DNA of 38,921 bases from Microcystis aeruginosa NIES-4325 (lineage in GTDB: Bacteria; Cyanobacteriota; Cyanobacteriia; Cyanobacteriales; Microcystaceae): contig NZ_BJKP01000034.1 of NCBI RefSeq assembly GCF_008974145.1, forward strand, positions 1 to 38,921. The letters are read 5' to 3'. The position numbers and the translations under genes are program-made. Below the pieces are notes generated by a model. That model was given only the letters and a program-made list of their open reading frames with translations, was not told the DNA's origin and made no database searches. Of the stretch, positions 27,918 to 36,197 are shown piece after piece. The first letter of the stretch is position 1, and every line of letters starts with the position of its first letter.

Positions 27918-28808
27918 GTGAGTAAGCCAATTTTTCAACTGGTGGACGAATTACCGACGAATAATCTCACCGTCAAAGTTCTCAAAACCCTTGATTATGT
28001 GGTCCCGGGACAGTGGGATAACCTAGTCGGGTTTAAAAATACGATTATCACAGTCACCGGCGAAACCGACGAAAGTATGATTCAACAGATTGGCGATCGA
28101 GCCGTTTGGTTGTTTAATGATAAATCCCAGGGCTATCAACGGGCGCTCTGGCTCTACCAAACCATCGACAGCGCCGATAATGCCCTAGCCACCGCCTCTC
28201 TTGCCAATGCCGTCGGTGGTAAAATTCCCCTCATGGGTGGTTTAATCGAAAGATTAACCCCTGCCCCCGAAAAAGCGCAAACCATCGATCTAACTCTGAA
28301 ATTGGTGACAGAATTAATCGCTTTTTGTCAAATTAATGGCATTCCGGGGGATAGTATCGATGATTTCGTCGCTTCTCTGGGAGATTATAGCGGCGAATCC
28401 CTGATGCGGATGGCGGCGTTAGTTTGTTTGGATGGTTTAATTCCCTTGGGGGGTAGTTTTATACGGAAAGTGGAATCCACCCTCAGCATTCTCAGGCCGG
28501 AAGAATTAGAATCTAACTCCACTTTCGGCAGTATTAAAGAATTGATTCCGGGGGGAAATAGTGCCAGAAAATTAGACTTTATCGGTCAAAGTTTCGACTC
28601 CACTAAAGGTTGGATGAGTGGTTTTGTCAGCGAGCGCAGTTTGAGCCAGCAGGGATTATTGAGCAAAATTCAGGGATTTATCGACTTTTCTGCCGATAAA
28701 TTAGTATATGTCGGGGCATTCCTCGATATGACGACTAATTACTATGAACATACTGGCATTCAAACCCTGGCTCGTCGTTTAATCGAAAGAGCCGTGGCGG
28801 AAATTTAA
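27918..28808 (+). CDS. Conserved-looking cyanobacterial protein of unknown function
   Basis: A 296-residue soluble protein starting at GTG 27918 with AAGGAGA well placed upstream. No signal peptide or membrane helix. The N-terminal half reads VDELPTNNLTVKVLKTLDYV and continues with MIQQIGDRAVWLFNDKSQGY. The middle is helical and the C-terminal region (GFIDFSADKLVYVGAFLDMT) is well ordered by eye. I do not recognise a catalytic motif. It lies 10 nt downstream of the lipoprotein gene, so the pair probably forms a small operon in which the lipoprotein could hold this protein or its substrate at the membrane; that is inference. Confidence 0.75.
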   Translation: MSKPIFQLVDELPTNNLTVKVLKTLDYVVPGQWDNLVGFKNTIITVTGETDESMIQQIGDRAVWLFNDKSQGYQRALWLYQTIDSADNALATASLANAVGGKIPLMGGLIERLTPAPEKAQTIDLTLKLVTELIAFCQINGIPGDSIDDFVASLGDYSGESLMRMAALVCLDGLIPLGGSFIRKVESTLSILRPEELESNSTFGSIKELIPGGNSARKLDFIGQSFDSTKGWMSGFVSERSLSQQGLLSKIQGFIDFSADKLVYVGAFLDMTTNYYEHTGIQTLARRLIERAVAEI

Positions 28809-29172
28809 CTGCAAGACTCTGAAACAACCGAAGAAAAAGCCCTAGAAAAACGGGAGGAGTTGACTGAAGCTGGTGAGACTCTATCTCACCAGAAATACTC
28901 CTCTTTTCCCCTCAGGATGTAGGTGCTTACTTCAGCTATCAAAAAGCAGCGAGTGAAATGCCCGCACAAAATGGAGCGATCAAACAAACCCGATAAATTT
29001 TCCTGTCCCCAACCTGATATGATCGAAATTGGCGATCTTACGATTAAAACCAATGCAAAATTTTCCTATCTCTAAACCCCAATGATTTAGGGCTTTTTTT
29101 CTTGGGAATTTATCGTTAAGGAGAGCAGCAACAGTTTATTTTTTATCTTTAGCCCCGCCTATCTAACCGCTC
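28809..29172. other. Gene-free spacer with a hairpin
   Basis: 364 bases. A perfect hairpin lies at 28870-28892 (CTGGTGAGA, loop CTCTA, TCTCACCAG), about 60 nt past the preceding stop codon. It lacks a clean T-run but may act in termination or transcript stability. A T-run at 29091-29101 has no strong stem. I see no credible ORF here. Confidence 0.5.
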
Positions 29173-29571
29173 ATGTCTATTGAAGAAGCCTTGAAACTCC
29201 TAAAAGAATATGGATGTATTAAACTAAAAATTGCCCAATCTCCCGAAGAAGAAGAAGCCCTAAGACAGGCAATTTTATTAGTTAACCAAGGTTCGGAATC
29301 AATTAATTTAGGTATCTGTGCCGATAACAGTGAAGAGGGATTTAAAGCCCTAAAAAGTTATCTACAAGCCCTAGGATACCCCCTACCTAATAGTCTCCCA
29401 GAAGACCAGCCAGAACAGGGAGCGGTGTATATTAAGTATAATACCCAAAGACAAGCTTCCTATCTCGATTCCTATACGGGAACCTATCGCGGTGTTCTGA
29501 TTTCTTGTCAATCAGAAAATGATCAATTAGTCGGTACTTATGGTCATTTTCCCCTCGATTTATTCTCTTAA
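29173..29571 (+). CDS. DUF1824 family protein
   Basis: A 132-residue protein of the cyanobacterial DUF1824 family (by recognition). Conserved blocks are EALRQAILLVNQGSESINLG, then CADNSEEGFKALKSYLQALG, and YIKYNTQRQASYLDSYTGTY followed by GVLISCQSEND and YGHFPLDLFS at the very end. Length is full. Soluble, without signal peptide. The function is unknown; the family is restricted to photosynthetic bacteria and plastids as far as I remember. It starts at ATG 29173, 157 nt upstream of ispD on the same strand, but no functional link is evident. Confidence 0.85.
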   Translation: MSIEEALKLLKEYGCIKLKIAQSPEEEEALRQAILLVNQGSESINLGICADNSEEGFKALKSYLQALGYPLPNSLPEDQPEQGAVYIKYNTQRQASYLDSYTGTYRGVLISCQSENDQLVGTYGHFPLDLFS

Positions 29572-29728
29572 GATGCATAGTTTTGGAGTTATTTAAGCTA
29601 TTAACAATCATCGGCACCCTCCTTATCAAGGGGGGATTAAGGGGGGATATATTGAAACCACTTACTTAACAAGCAAAAAGCTTCCCACTCCTGTCCACTG
29701 AATTCTTAACTTTTTACCTGAAAAAAAT

Positions 29729-30409
29729 ATGTATTTGTTAATTCCAGCAGCGGGAATGGGTAAACGTATGGGTAGCGATCGCAATAAGTTACTGCTCACC
29801 CTGCACGGAAAACCGCTCCTCGCTTGGACTTTGCTGGCTGCCATGCAATCTAGGGCAATTATCTGGATTGGCATCATGGCACAACCGGAAGACTTTGAGG
29901 ATATACGAGAAATTATCACCGCCATAAATGCCCTTAAACCCGTGCAAATCATTCAAGGAGGCGAAACCAGACAAAAATCGGTTTACAATGGCTTACAAGC
30001 CCTACCAGAGGGGGCTGAGACGGTTTTAATTCACGATGGGGCGCGCTGTCTAGCCACTCCCGAATTATTCGATCGTTGTGCTGTCGCTTTGGCCACTTGT
30101 CAGGGTTTCATAGCGGCGATTCCAGTGAAAGATACGATTAAAATTGTCGATAGCAAGGGTTGGATTGAGGATACACCCGATCGATCGCGGTTGTGGGCAG
30201 CCCAAACCCCCCAGGGTTTTCAGGTAAAATTATTAAGAGAATGTCATGAACAGGGCCGAAAATTAGCTTGGGAAGTCACCGACGATGCTGCCTTATTAGA
30301 AAAATGTGGTTTTCCCGTCAAAATTGTCGTCGGTGAAGAAACTAACTTAAAAATTACTACTCCGGGGGATTTAGCAATTGCCGAATATATTTTAAGTCAA
30401 CGTTTATAA
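29729..30409 (+). CDS. ispD: 2-C-methyl-D-erythritol 4-phosphate cytidylyltransferase
   Basis: A 226-residue enzyme of the non-mevalonate isoprenoid pathway, joining CTP and MEP to give CDP-ME in the cytosol; in cyanobacteria this feeds carotenoids, phytol and quinones. The nucleotide-binding signature PAAGMGKRMGSDRNKLLLTL is at the N-terminus. It is followed by GGETRQKSVYNGL, LIHDGARCLA, AAIPVKDTIKI, WAAQTPQGF, EVTDDAALLEK and the C-terminal GEETNLKITTPGDLAIAEY. Length is normal. The 3' end overlaps the convergent acetyltransferase gene by 6 nt. Confidence 0.96.
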   Translation: MYLLIPAAGMGKRMGSDRNKLLLTLHGKPLLAWTLLAAMQSRAIIWIGIMAQPEDFEDIREIITAINALKPVQIIQGGETRQKSVYNGLQALPEGAETVLIHDGARCLATPELFDRCAVALATCQGFIAAIPVKDTIKIVDSKGWIEDTPDRSRLWAAQTPQGFQVKLLRECHEQGRKLAWEVTDDAALLEKCGFPVKIVVGEETNLKITTPGDLAIAEYILSQRL

Positions 30410-31021
30410 TTTTTCATCTACTTTAACGCCGTCCCGTTTAACAATACGAGCAGGAATACCCACCACCACACAATTAGGTGGAACATCTTTGACTACCACT
30501 GAATTTGCGCCCACGGTGACATTATCGCCGATGGTGATATTTCCTAAGACTTTAGCACCGGCGGTAATCCTGACATTATTGCCAATTTTAGGGCGACCGC
30601 TTTTATCTTTATAGCCAATTGTTACCTGTTGATTAATCCAACAGTTATCGCCCAAATCCGCCATAACAATCGTACTAAAACCGTGTTGAATAAATAATCC
30701 TTTGCCAATAGAACAGGAAGAATCTAGAAATAAATAGGAACTTTCTCGATAGAAAAACCGAAGAATATACATGAAAAAACGGCTGAATGAACCACCTTGG
30801 AAAAGACGACAATAATATAAATTTCTAAATTCTTTTACCTCCAGACACAGAGCTAATAATTGTAACCAATCTGCTCTTTTTTCCCAGCCTAATAACTCTA
30901 CCCAACGCCGCACATCACCTAAGATAAGTTCTCGATTATTAGCTACCTGAAAAGCAATGATTAAAGGTGAAAGCCAAACAATACCCGCATAGAAAAATAA
31001 TTTTCGGAAGAAACTTTTCAT
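30404..31021 (-). CDS. Hexapeptide-repeat acetyltransferase, serine acetyltransferase-like
   Basis: A 205-residue left-handed beta-helix acyltransferase. A helical N-terminal part (1-95) includes a hydrophobic stretch (FYAGIVWLSPLIIAFQVA). The hexapeptide region (about 97-195) reads SCSIGKGLFIQHGFSTIVMA and IGDNVTVGANSVVVKDVPPN, and the end is GIPARIVKR. H113 with D100 could be the catalytic pair of CysE-like enzymes. The adjacent glycosyltransferase suggests a role in sugar or capsule acetylation rather than cysteine synthesis, but both remain possible. It is divergent from the glycosyltransferase at 31126. ATG 31021. Confidence 0.82.
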   Translation of the reverse strand: MKSFFRKLFFYAGIVWLSPLIIAFQVANNRELILGDVRRWVELLGWEKRADWLQLLALCLEVKEFRNLYYCRLFQGGSFSRFFMYILRFFYRESSYLFLDSSCSIGKGLFIQHGFSTIVMADLGDNCWINQQVTIGYKDKSGRPKIGNNVRITAGAKVLGNITIGDNVTVGANSVVVKDVPPNCVVVGIPARIVKRDGVKVDEKL

Positions 31022-31125
31022 CGTTGGTCTAAAATAAGTGACAATAGACTTGCTTTTTGTTGCTATTAATTATAGTAGTATTGTAGCAAATAGTTCAACC
31101 GTCCGCCGTTTATTGGACTCCAACG

Positions 31126-32076
31126 ATGTCAACTACCTTACAGTTCTTGCCAGAATTATCCGTGATCGTGCCAATTTATAACGGGGAGAAAGATCTACCC
31201 CCTCTCATTGATTGTTTAGCCAAACAGACCTATCCCCGTCAATTAGTTGAATATATTTTAGTTGATAATAATAGTAGCGATCGCACAGCAGAATTATTAG
31301 GGAAGGCAGCACAAGAACACCGGGGACTGAACCTGAGCATTTTAAGCGAAAATCACATACAAAGCTCCTACGCCGCTCGTAACAAAGGGATCAAGAGTTC
31401 TCGTTATCCTTTTCTAGCCTTTACCGATGCCGATTGTCGTCCCGCACCGCAATGGTTGACAGAACTGGTTCAACCCTTTAGCGATCCTAACATCGGTCTG
31501 GTAGCGGGCGACATTGCCGCCTTAACCGGTTCAAATTGGTTGGAAAAGTATGCGGAACGTCGTCACTTTATGTCACCAAAATTTCTTTTAGAACATTCTT
31601 TTTGTCCCTACGGTCAAACTGCTAACCTCGCTATTCGTCGAGAAGCTTTTCAAAAAGTTGGTTTATTTCGTCCTTATTTAACTACTGGTGGTGATGCCGA
31701 TATATGTTGGCGTATTCAACAACAAACCGACTGGCAATTAACCTACGCACGAGAGGCAATTATTTACCATCGTCATCGTTCCACCTTAGAAGACTTAAGA
31801 AGTCAATTAAAACGTTACGGGTGCTCGAATCGTTATCTTCATGAATTGCACGGCGTCGAATTGATGCGACCTTTAACCAATCAAGAGTTATTTTTTACTC
31901 TCGGTCGTTGGTTATTAAAAGAACTACCGAAAAATACCCTCAAGTTACTATTTGGGAAGGCTGACATAGTAGATTTATTGGCTACTCCCCTCGATTTAAT
32001 TGGGTTTCAGTCCCGCAGTCAAGGACAAGCCACGGCTAAATTACCCGAAAAAGCTAAAGAAATCGAATGGCTTTAA
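31126..32076 (+). CDS. Family 2 glycosyltransferase
   Basis: A 316-residue GT-A-fold glycosyltransferase of family GT2. The nucleotide-sugar domain begins LSVIVPIYNGEKDLPPLIDC, with YILVDNNSSDRT, the metal-binding acidic motif TDADCRPAPQWL, and the acceptor-side GGDADICWRIQQQ. A C-terminal helical stretch (LFFTLGRWLLKELPKNTLKL) could touch the membrane. The likely role is transfer of a sugar to an exopolysaccharide, lipopolysaccharide or glycolipid; the donor is unknown. It lies 104 nt from the divergent acetyltransferase, so the pair may belong to one surface-sugar function. The region after the stop is repeat-rich. Confidence 0.9.
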   Translation: MSTTLQFLPELSVIVPIYNGEKDLPPLIDCLAKQTYPRQLVEYILVDNNSSDRTAELLGKAAQEHRGLNLSILSENHIQSSYAARNKGIKSSRYPFLAFTDADCRPAPQWLTELVQPFSDPNIGLVAGDIAALTGSNWLEKYAERRHFMSPKFLLEHSFCPYGQTANLAIRREAFQKVGLFRPYLTTGGDADICWRIQQQTDWQLTYAREAIIYHRHRSTLEDLRSQLKRYGCSNRYLHELHGVELMRPLTNQELFFTLGRWLLKELPKNTLKLLFGKADIVDLLATPLDLIGFQSRSQGQATAKLPEKAKEIEWL

Positions 32077-32078
32077 TT

Positions 32079-32147
32079 CAGTGATCAGTGATCAGTTATC
32101 AGATATAAGTTTTCAGTTCACTGATTACTGTTTACTGTTTACTGATT
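32079..32147. repeat. CAGTGATCAGT/CAGTAAACAGT repeat cluster, both orientations
   Basis: CAGTGATCAGTGATCAGTTATCAG is followed by the complementary units CACTGATTACTGTTTACTG, forming a long imperfect inverted repeat. It supplies the last codons (ISKQ) and the stop of the HicB-like fragment on the minus strand and follows the glycosyltransferase stop. Confidence 0.75.
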
Positions 32148-32314
32148 AAGGTTTCCTCTATCGTTTCTCCCTGAGTGAAACATCCCAGAATATCCTTAAT
32201 TTCTGATACATATTCCTCGTCATTATCAGTATAAATTGTTATTGAATATTTTAACTCCAAATAAAACTCTAATGATTCAAGTTTATTTTTCTTTCTGGAC
32301 TTCCCCGTTGACAA
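32132..32314 (-). pseudogene. HicB-like antitoxin fragment truncated by a repeat
   Basis: A 60-residue frame opening at a TTG. Its core, LKYSITIYTDNDEEYVSEIK and then DILGCFTQGETIEETL, resembles the N-terminal strand-strand-helix of HicB-type antitoxins. The usual helical continuation is missing: after EETL the frame reads ISKQ-stop, coded by the dispersed repeat. The extra N-terminus (KSRKKNKLESLEFYLE) is unlike the family. No HicA toxin is adjacent; immediately upstream is the 3' end of an IS1634-type transposase, so the toxin side was probably lost with that insertion. Likely non-functional. Confidence 0.5.
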
Positions 32315-32365
32315 AAAGCCATAACCTGTGCTGTAGAAGGGATTAAGAGAATTTACGCCGCCTCG

Positions 32366-34104
32366 TTACTGGGTACAAATCAGGGAAACTCCCAATAAAT
32401 CTAACGCTTTTTGTTGCAGTTGGGTCGGTCGAGTTATCTTAGAAAAACGATAAGTTCCCTCCCTAATCGTACATCCCACTGTATTCAAGCAAATTGTCCC
32501 CAGGTCTTCCAACAAAGTCCAAAAACTATGCACAGGGAGGTTCTCTTGATTCCGTTTGTTTCTCTCTTTAGATTGCACCAATTCACTGGGACTCGCCTTA
32601 ATCACATTCAGAGAACTATCATCAATTTCTTCATCCTCAAATAATAAAGGAGCCAAGAACTGTTTTAAATGCCATTCCACATAATAAGCCAACATACATA
32701 AAAAGATATGAGCTTTGACTCTATCACCCTGATAATCATAGATAGGACGTACCTTTAAATCAATTGACTTATAACAGCGAAATGCCTCCCCCACTTGAGA
32801 TAAACTTTTATAAGCTTTAACCGTCGTCGCTGCATCCATCAACGTTGACTCCAGAGAAGTTATTAACACATACACACCATCCAATGCCGTTTCTTGAGCG
32901 ATTAATTCCAGCTTACGCTGATAAGAAAAGCCTTCTTCTGTTATCTCTAGGTTATAGTATTTATTGACTTTCAACTGATTAAGAACCTTGGCCACTCTCA
33001 AAGCTATCTTATCTTGACCCTTTAAAGCTCTTTTCTCCCTTTGAGTCGCCTGAACAATCAAATCTAGTTCCTTCTCTACCGCTTCTAATAAGGCCTCTCT
33101 TTGTTGTTTATTTTTCTGGGCGATTAAGGGATTTTGACAAGCAATTAATCTTTCGTTGGGATAATCTTCACTCTCAAATTCCACCAAGTTTACCCGATCA
33201 AATAATCCTAATTGAATCACTTCTACCTCAGCCAGTTTCCGAATTTGAGGCTTAGTTAAACCAGTAATATAGTCTAATCCTTCTATCGGTTTTACTAATT
33301 CCTTGATTTTCGAGTTGGTTAAAATTCCTCTATCACTTACCCAGACCACATTCTCAATCCCCCAACCCTTTCTGACTTTCTCAATTTGTCCGCTTAAAGT
33401 AGCACCGTCTGAGGTGTTTCCTTCAAATACTTCTACCGCTATCGGGCAACCTTTAGCTGAACATAACAAACCAAAAACTATCTGAGTTTTCCCTTTCTTT
33501 TTATCTCGATTATAACCATATTTTTACAGTTCAAAACCATTTCCTTCTAGGTAAGTAGAAGTGATGTCATATAATACTAATGTTCCTGATTGTAAGTGTT
33601 TAAGTGCTAGATGCTTCTCAATTTTCTCTTGTTTTTCTAATAACCAATCTAAGGCGTTATATAATTCGTCTTCATCGGCTTTCTCTAAGTCTAACAATTG
33701 TCCTAAACTCTGACTACAAGTCTCGCTATTAAACCCTCTCGCTGTGGCTAGTTTCGATTTAGGATTGATGATTCTTGCCACAATCATCGCCACTACTAAG
33801 TTTCTGATTCGGGAGGATTTTTCACTGATTATTTTATCTAAACCTAATTTTTTAATCGTCTCTAAAATAGCCATTACATGACCATGAGGAAGGCATTCCC
33901 AATCACTTCAAACTGATTGGGAATGCCTTCAGTCATGGACAGTGTTGCCCCTTTAAGATCCAGTTTCAGATTGTCGATAATATCATCGGGTAACTTTGAT
34001 AGATTGGCCAGGGTTCTTTTTTTGACTTGATCTCCTTCTCGGTAGGACTCTCGACGAAGAACAGCGGGAGGGGAATTACGGTTAGGAACTTTTTCTATAT
34101 ACAT
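32366..34104 (-). pseudogene. IS1634-type (IS4-superfamily) transposase, broken by a frameshift and a stop
   Basis: Joined together, three segments give one transposase of about 580 residues. The N-terminal piece starts at ATG 34104 (MYIEKVPNRNSPPAVLRRES) and runs to about 33900. A frameshift near 33890-33930 moves the reading into the frame of VMAILETIKKLGLDKIISEK, which ends at an in-frame TAA (33524-33526) after LEGNGFEL. The same frame resumes at once with KYGYNRDKKKGKTQIVFGLL and continues to the natural end LDLLGVSLICTQ. The central DDE region is otherwise well preserved (VWVSDRGI). At least two inactivating lesions make this a recent pseudogene. It separates glycosyltransferase and ribosomal gene regions. 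Confidence 0.85.
33889..33930. repeat. Perfect 17-bp inverted repeat at the transposase frameshift
   Basis: Arms GAAGGCATTCCCAATCA (33889-33905) and TGATTGGGAATGCCTTC (33914-33930) around the 8-nt loop CTTCAAAC. The frameshift of the IS1634-type transposase falls in one arm, where family members, from memory, read FEVI then SLPHGHV. A perfect palindrome exactly at a frameshift suggests template-switch repair of an imperfect hairpin. Confidence 0.8.
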
Positions 34105-34153
34105 ATATACCATTCTAGCAAATGGAGAGAAATCTTTTCCATTAAGAATGGTA

Positions 34154-34249
34154 TATAGCGGTTCTCGCATCTGTGCAGCACACTTAAACCTTTGCTGATT
34201 AAGCTGTTCAGGATCGGGAATGTACCTCGTGTGAATCAGAAACGCTATA
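34154..34249 (+). repeat. 96-bp MITE-like element, copy 2 (diverged)
   Basis: Same length and ends (TATAGCGGTTCTC ... GAAACGCTATA) as the copies at 1874 and 38518, but with many substitutions. It lies just upstream of the IS1634-type transposase start (34104). In the subterminal hairpin an A-T pair has become G-C, and two others are G-T wobbles. Confidence 0.8.
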
Positions 34250-34299
34250 TATGTATGAGGGAAGTTCAGATATTAGAACTCTTGCAAATTAATTAGGGT

Positions 34300-34362
34300 G
34301 CAGATCTTGCACCTGTGTGGCACGCTTAAACCTTTGCCGATTAAGCTTTTCAACATCAATAA
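34300..34362 (+). repeat. Partial MITE, internal part only
   Basis: Matches the inner portion of the 96-bp element (GCACGCTTAAACCTTTGCCG, TTAAGCTTTTCAACATCAAT) but lacks both TATAGCG ends. The subterminal hairpin is kept using G-T pairs (TTGCAC-CT-GTGTGG). A decayed fourth copy. Confidence 0.65.
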
Positions 34363-34508
34363 GGGACTTCCAGAGAATAAAATACCCAGCAAAAAAATAG
34401 AAAAGTGTTTTTTTCAGGGTGAGAGCATCTCAAAAGCTATTGACAATTGGCCAATTTTGTTGTCCGCATGGGCATTTCAGGTGATACCAGTCAATCAGAA
34501 TAGTTACG

Positions 34509-34533
34509 AAATCGACCAAATGGGTCGATTTTT
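34509..34533 (+). terminator. Terminator-like hairpin in the transposon graveyard
   Basis: Stem AAATCGACC / GGTCGATTT (9 bp) with loop AAATG, followed by a short T-run (TTTTTGC). It is the shape of an intrinsic terminator, but no intact gene ends just upstream, so it may be a relic of a lost element. Confidence 0.45.
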
Positions 34534-34859
34534 GCTTAACAATTGAGATGGCCAATTCTCCTCAAATATGGCTGAATCGCTCTCTGGGTAAGCAACTCAC
34601 ATAAAGTTCATTTTGTCAAGGATTGTTAAGATGCGCCAGCAATTCTCAGTTTTAGACACAGCAAGCCTTTTAGGGATTTAAAGAACATTTTAAAGGCGGA
34701 TTTTTGGGGCAACTTTGGGTGTACTATCACGTCAAAAGCCTGAAGACTCGTCAAATGAAATTCGCCATCCCATTGAATTGTAGCCCGTATGATGCGAACT
34801 AACTCCCAAAAGCCTTGCTACAGGGCAAATTTAGAATTGCTGACAATCTCTCCTAGGGC
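34534..34859. other. Gene-free region upstream of the ribosomal L10 promoter
   Basis: 326 bases with no credible ORF. None of it resembles the C-terminal coding end of ribosomal protein L1 or L11, which normally precede rplJ in bacteria. It is probably decayed mobile DNA. Confidence 0.5.
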
Positions 34860-34889
34860 TTGACATAAACCCAGCAATAATGTTACGAT
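34860..34889 (+). promoter_or_regulatory. Promoter of the rplJ-rplL operon
   Basis: A consensus -35 TTGACA (34860-34865) is followed after 18 bp by a TACGAT -10 (34884-34889). Transcription would start near 34896, about 210 nt ahead of the rplJ ATG, leaving a long structured leader. Confidence 0.7.
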
Positions 34890-34899
34890 AGGGTAATGG

Positions 34900-35033
34900 C
34901 TTAAGCCAAAGACAGCAGGCGCAAAACAGCTTAAATACCCTGCCGAGGTCAAAGCGAGAAAACAGCAGCCAAAAAGACTAAAGAAAGAGATACGTTCTTT
35001 CTTGGTCGTGCCTGAACTGAATTCTCTTCACTC
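34900..35033 (+). promoter_or_regulatory. Ribosomal L10 leader (autoregulatory RNA)
   Basis: The leader contains GACAGCAGGC (34911-34920) and CCCTGCCGAGG (34938-34948). AGCAGG can pair with CCTGC, and CUGCCGAGG is the motif I remember for the L10 leader, an RNA bound by the L10-L12 complex to repress its own operon. An 8-bp hairpin AAGAAAGA / TCTTTCTT lies at 34981-35003. Boundaries are approximate. Confidence 0.75.
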
Positions 35034-35061
35034 AACCCCGGCGCTACAAGGGGTTATTTTT
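35034..35061 (+). terminator. Attenuator-like hairpin before rplJ
   Basis: Stem AACCCC / GGGGTT with a 10-nt loop, directly followed by ATTTTTG, between the L10 leader and the rplJ ribosome binding site. It has the form of an intrinsic terminator inside the 5' leader, so L10 binding could control read-through. The stem is short, so the strength is uncertain. Confidence 0.55.
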
Positions 35062-35105
35062 GTACCTGTGGAACCAGTCCCCCGCATACAGGAGGTGAAC
35101 AAGGG

Positions 35106-35654
35106 ATGGGGAGAAGCAGAGAAAGCAAGGGAGTAATTCTAGAAGAACTAAAAACCTCTCTTAGCGAAGCTCAATTAACGATGGTCATCGACTATCAAGG
35201 TTTAACCGTCGCCGAAATCAGCAATCTACGCCGCAAATTGCGCCCCACGGGAACGATTTGTAAAGTCACCAAAAATACTTTGATGGGCTTGGCGATCGCT
35301 GAAGATAGTGGATGGGAACCAATGAAAAGCCTTTTATCGGGAACATCCGCCTTTCTGCTTGTAAAAGAGGATATCGGTGGAGCTTTCAAGGCCTATCAAG
35401 AGTTCAAAAAAGAAAGCAAAAAAACCGAATTGCGCGGCGGAGTCCTCAAAGAAGGGACAAAAGGTCAACTGTTGACAGAAGATCAGATCAAAGCGATCGC
35501 TGATTTACCGTCGAAAGAACAGTTAATCGCTCAGGCCGCTGGAGCAATCAACGCCATTGCCACCAAACTAGCCCGCAGCATCAACGAAGTTCCCGCATCT
35601 TTGGCCCGTGCCGTCGATGCCGTGGCCCGTCAAGAAGAAAAAGAAGCGGCTTAA
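35106..35654 (+). CDS. rplJ: 50S ribosomal protein L10
   Basis: A 182-residue L10 protein, base of the L10-L12 stalk that recruits translation factors to the large subunit. Recognised from VILEELKTSLSEAQLTMVID, YQGLTVAEISNLRRKLRPTG, VTKNTLMGLA and the C-terminal helices that bind L12 dimers (LARSINEVPASLARAVDAVA). The N-terminus begins MGRSRESKG, close to the cyanobacterial form. AGGAGG lies 11 nt upstream of ATG 35106. It is followed after 43 nt by rplL. Unusually, rplK and rplA, normally just upstream in cyanobacteria, are not; transposon debris is there instead. Regulation is probably by the L10 leader. Confidence 0.97.
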   Translation: MGRSRESKGVILEELKTSLSEAQLTMVIDYQGLTVAEISNLRRKLRPTGTICKVTKNTLMGLAIAEDSGWEPMKSLLSGTSAFLLVKEDIGGAFKAYQEFKKESKKTELRGGVLKEGTKGQLLTEDQIKAIADLPSKEQLIAQAAGAINAIATKLARSINEVPASLARAVDAVARQEEKEAA

Positions 35655-35697
35655 TACCGCGCCAATCAATCACTTAAAACAATTAGGAGTCTAACCC

Positions 35698-36093
35698 ATG
35701 TCTGCTGTAGCTGAAATCTTAGAAAAACTCAAAACCCTGACCCTCTTAGAAGCTGCCGAATTAGTCAAAGGTATCGAAGAAACCTTCGGAGTTAGCGCCG
35801 CCGCTCCAGCTGGTGGCATGATGATGATGGCTGCCCCTGGAGCTGCTCCCGCGGCTGCTGCTGAAGCTGTGGAAGAACAAACCGAATTTAACGTCGTTCT
35901 CGAAGAAGTTCCCGCCGACAAGAAAATTGCTATCCTTAAGGTAGTGCGCGAATTGACCGGTTTAGGACTCAAAGAAGCGAAAGACCTGGTAGAAGCAGCT
36001 CCCAAAGCGGTTAAAGAAGGCACTAACAAAGATGATGCCGCCGCCGTCAAGAAAAAACTGGAAGACGCTGGGGCAAAAGTTAGCGTTAAATAG
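35698..36093 (+). CDS. rplL: 50S ribosomal protein L7/L12
   Basis: A 131-residue stalk protein, present as two or three dimers on L10. The N-terminal dimerisation part ([20 protein letters not shown]), the alanine-rich hinge with [17 protein letters not shown] (about residues 41-60) and the C-terminal factor-binding domain ([35 protein letters not shown]) are all complete. ATG 35698 has an AGGAG about 8 nt upstream. It is co-transcribed with rplJ; the extra L12 demand is usually met by stronger translation. Confidence 0.98.
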   Translation: MSAVAEILEKLKTLTLLEAAELVKGIEETFGVSAAAPAGGMMMMAAPGAAPAAAAEAVEEQTEFNVVLEEVPADKKIAILKVVRELTGLGLKEAKDLVEAAPKAVKEGTNKDDAAAVKKKLEDAGAKVSVK

Positions 36094-36197
36094 ATCGCCA
36101 CTGATTCTGGTGGTGTAGATTACATACCTAGACAAGCCGAAAAGCTCATTTCCTGATACTATAGGATTGTCATAGCAATCTTGTAGGATGTCCAACC

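Noticed and set aside
29091-29101. Intrinsic terminator before the DUF1824 gene
   Set aside because: There is a T-run, but the preceding sequence (ACCCCAATGATTTAGGGC) does not form a stable inverted repeat.
34298-34546. 82-codon plus-strand frame over the partial MITE
   Set aside because: Its N-terminus is MITE sequence, it ends next to a terminator-like hairpin, and no family is recognised.
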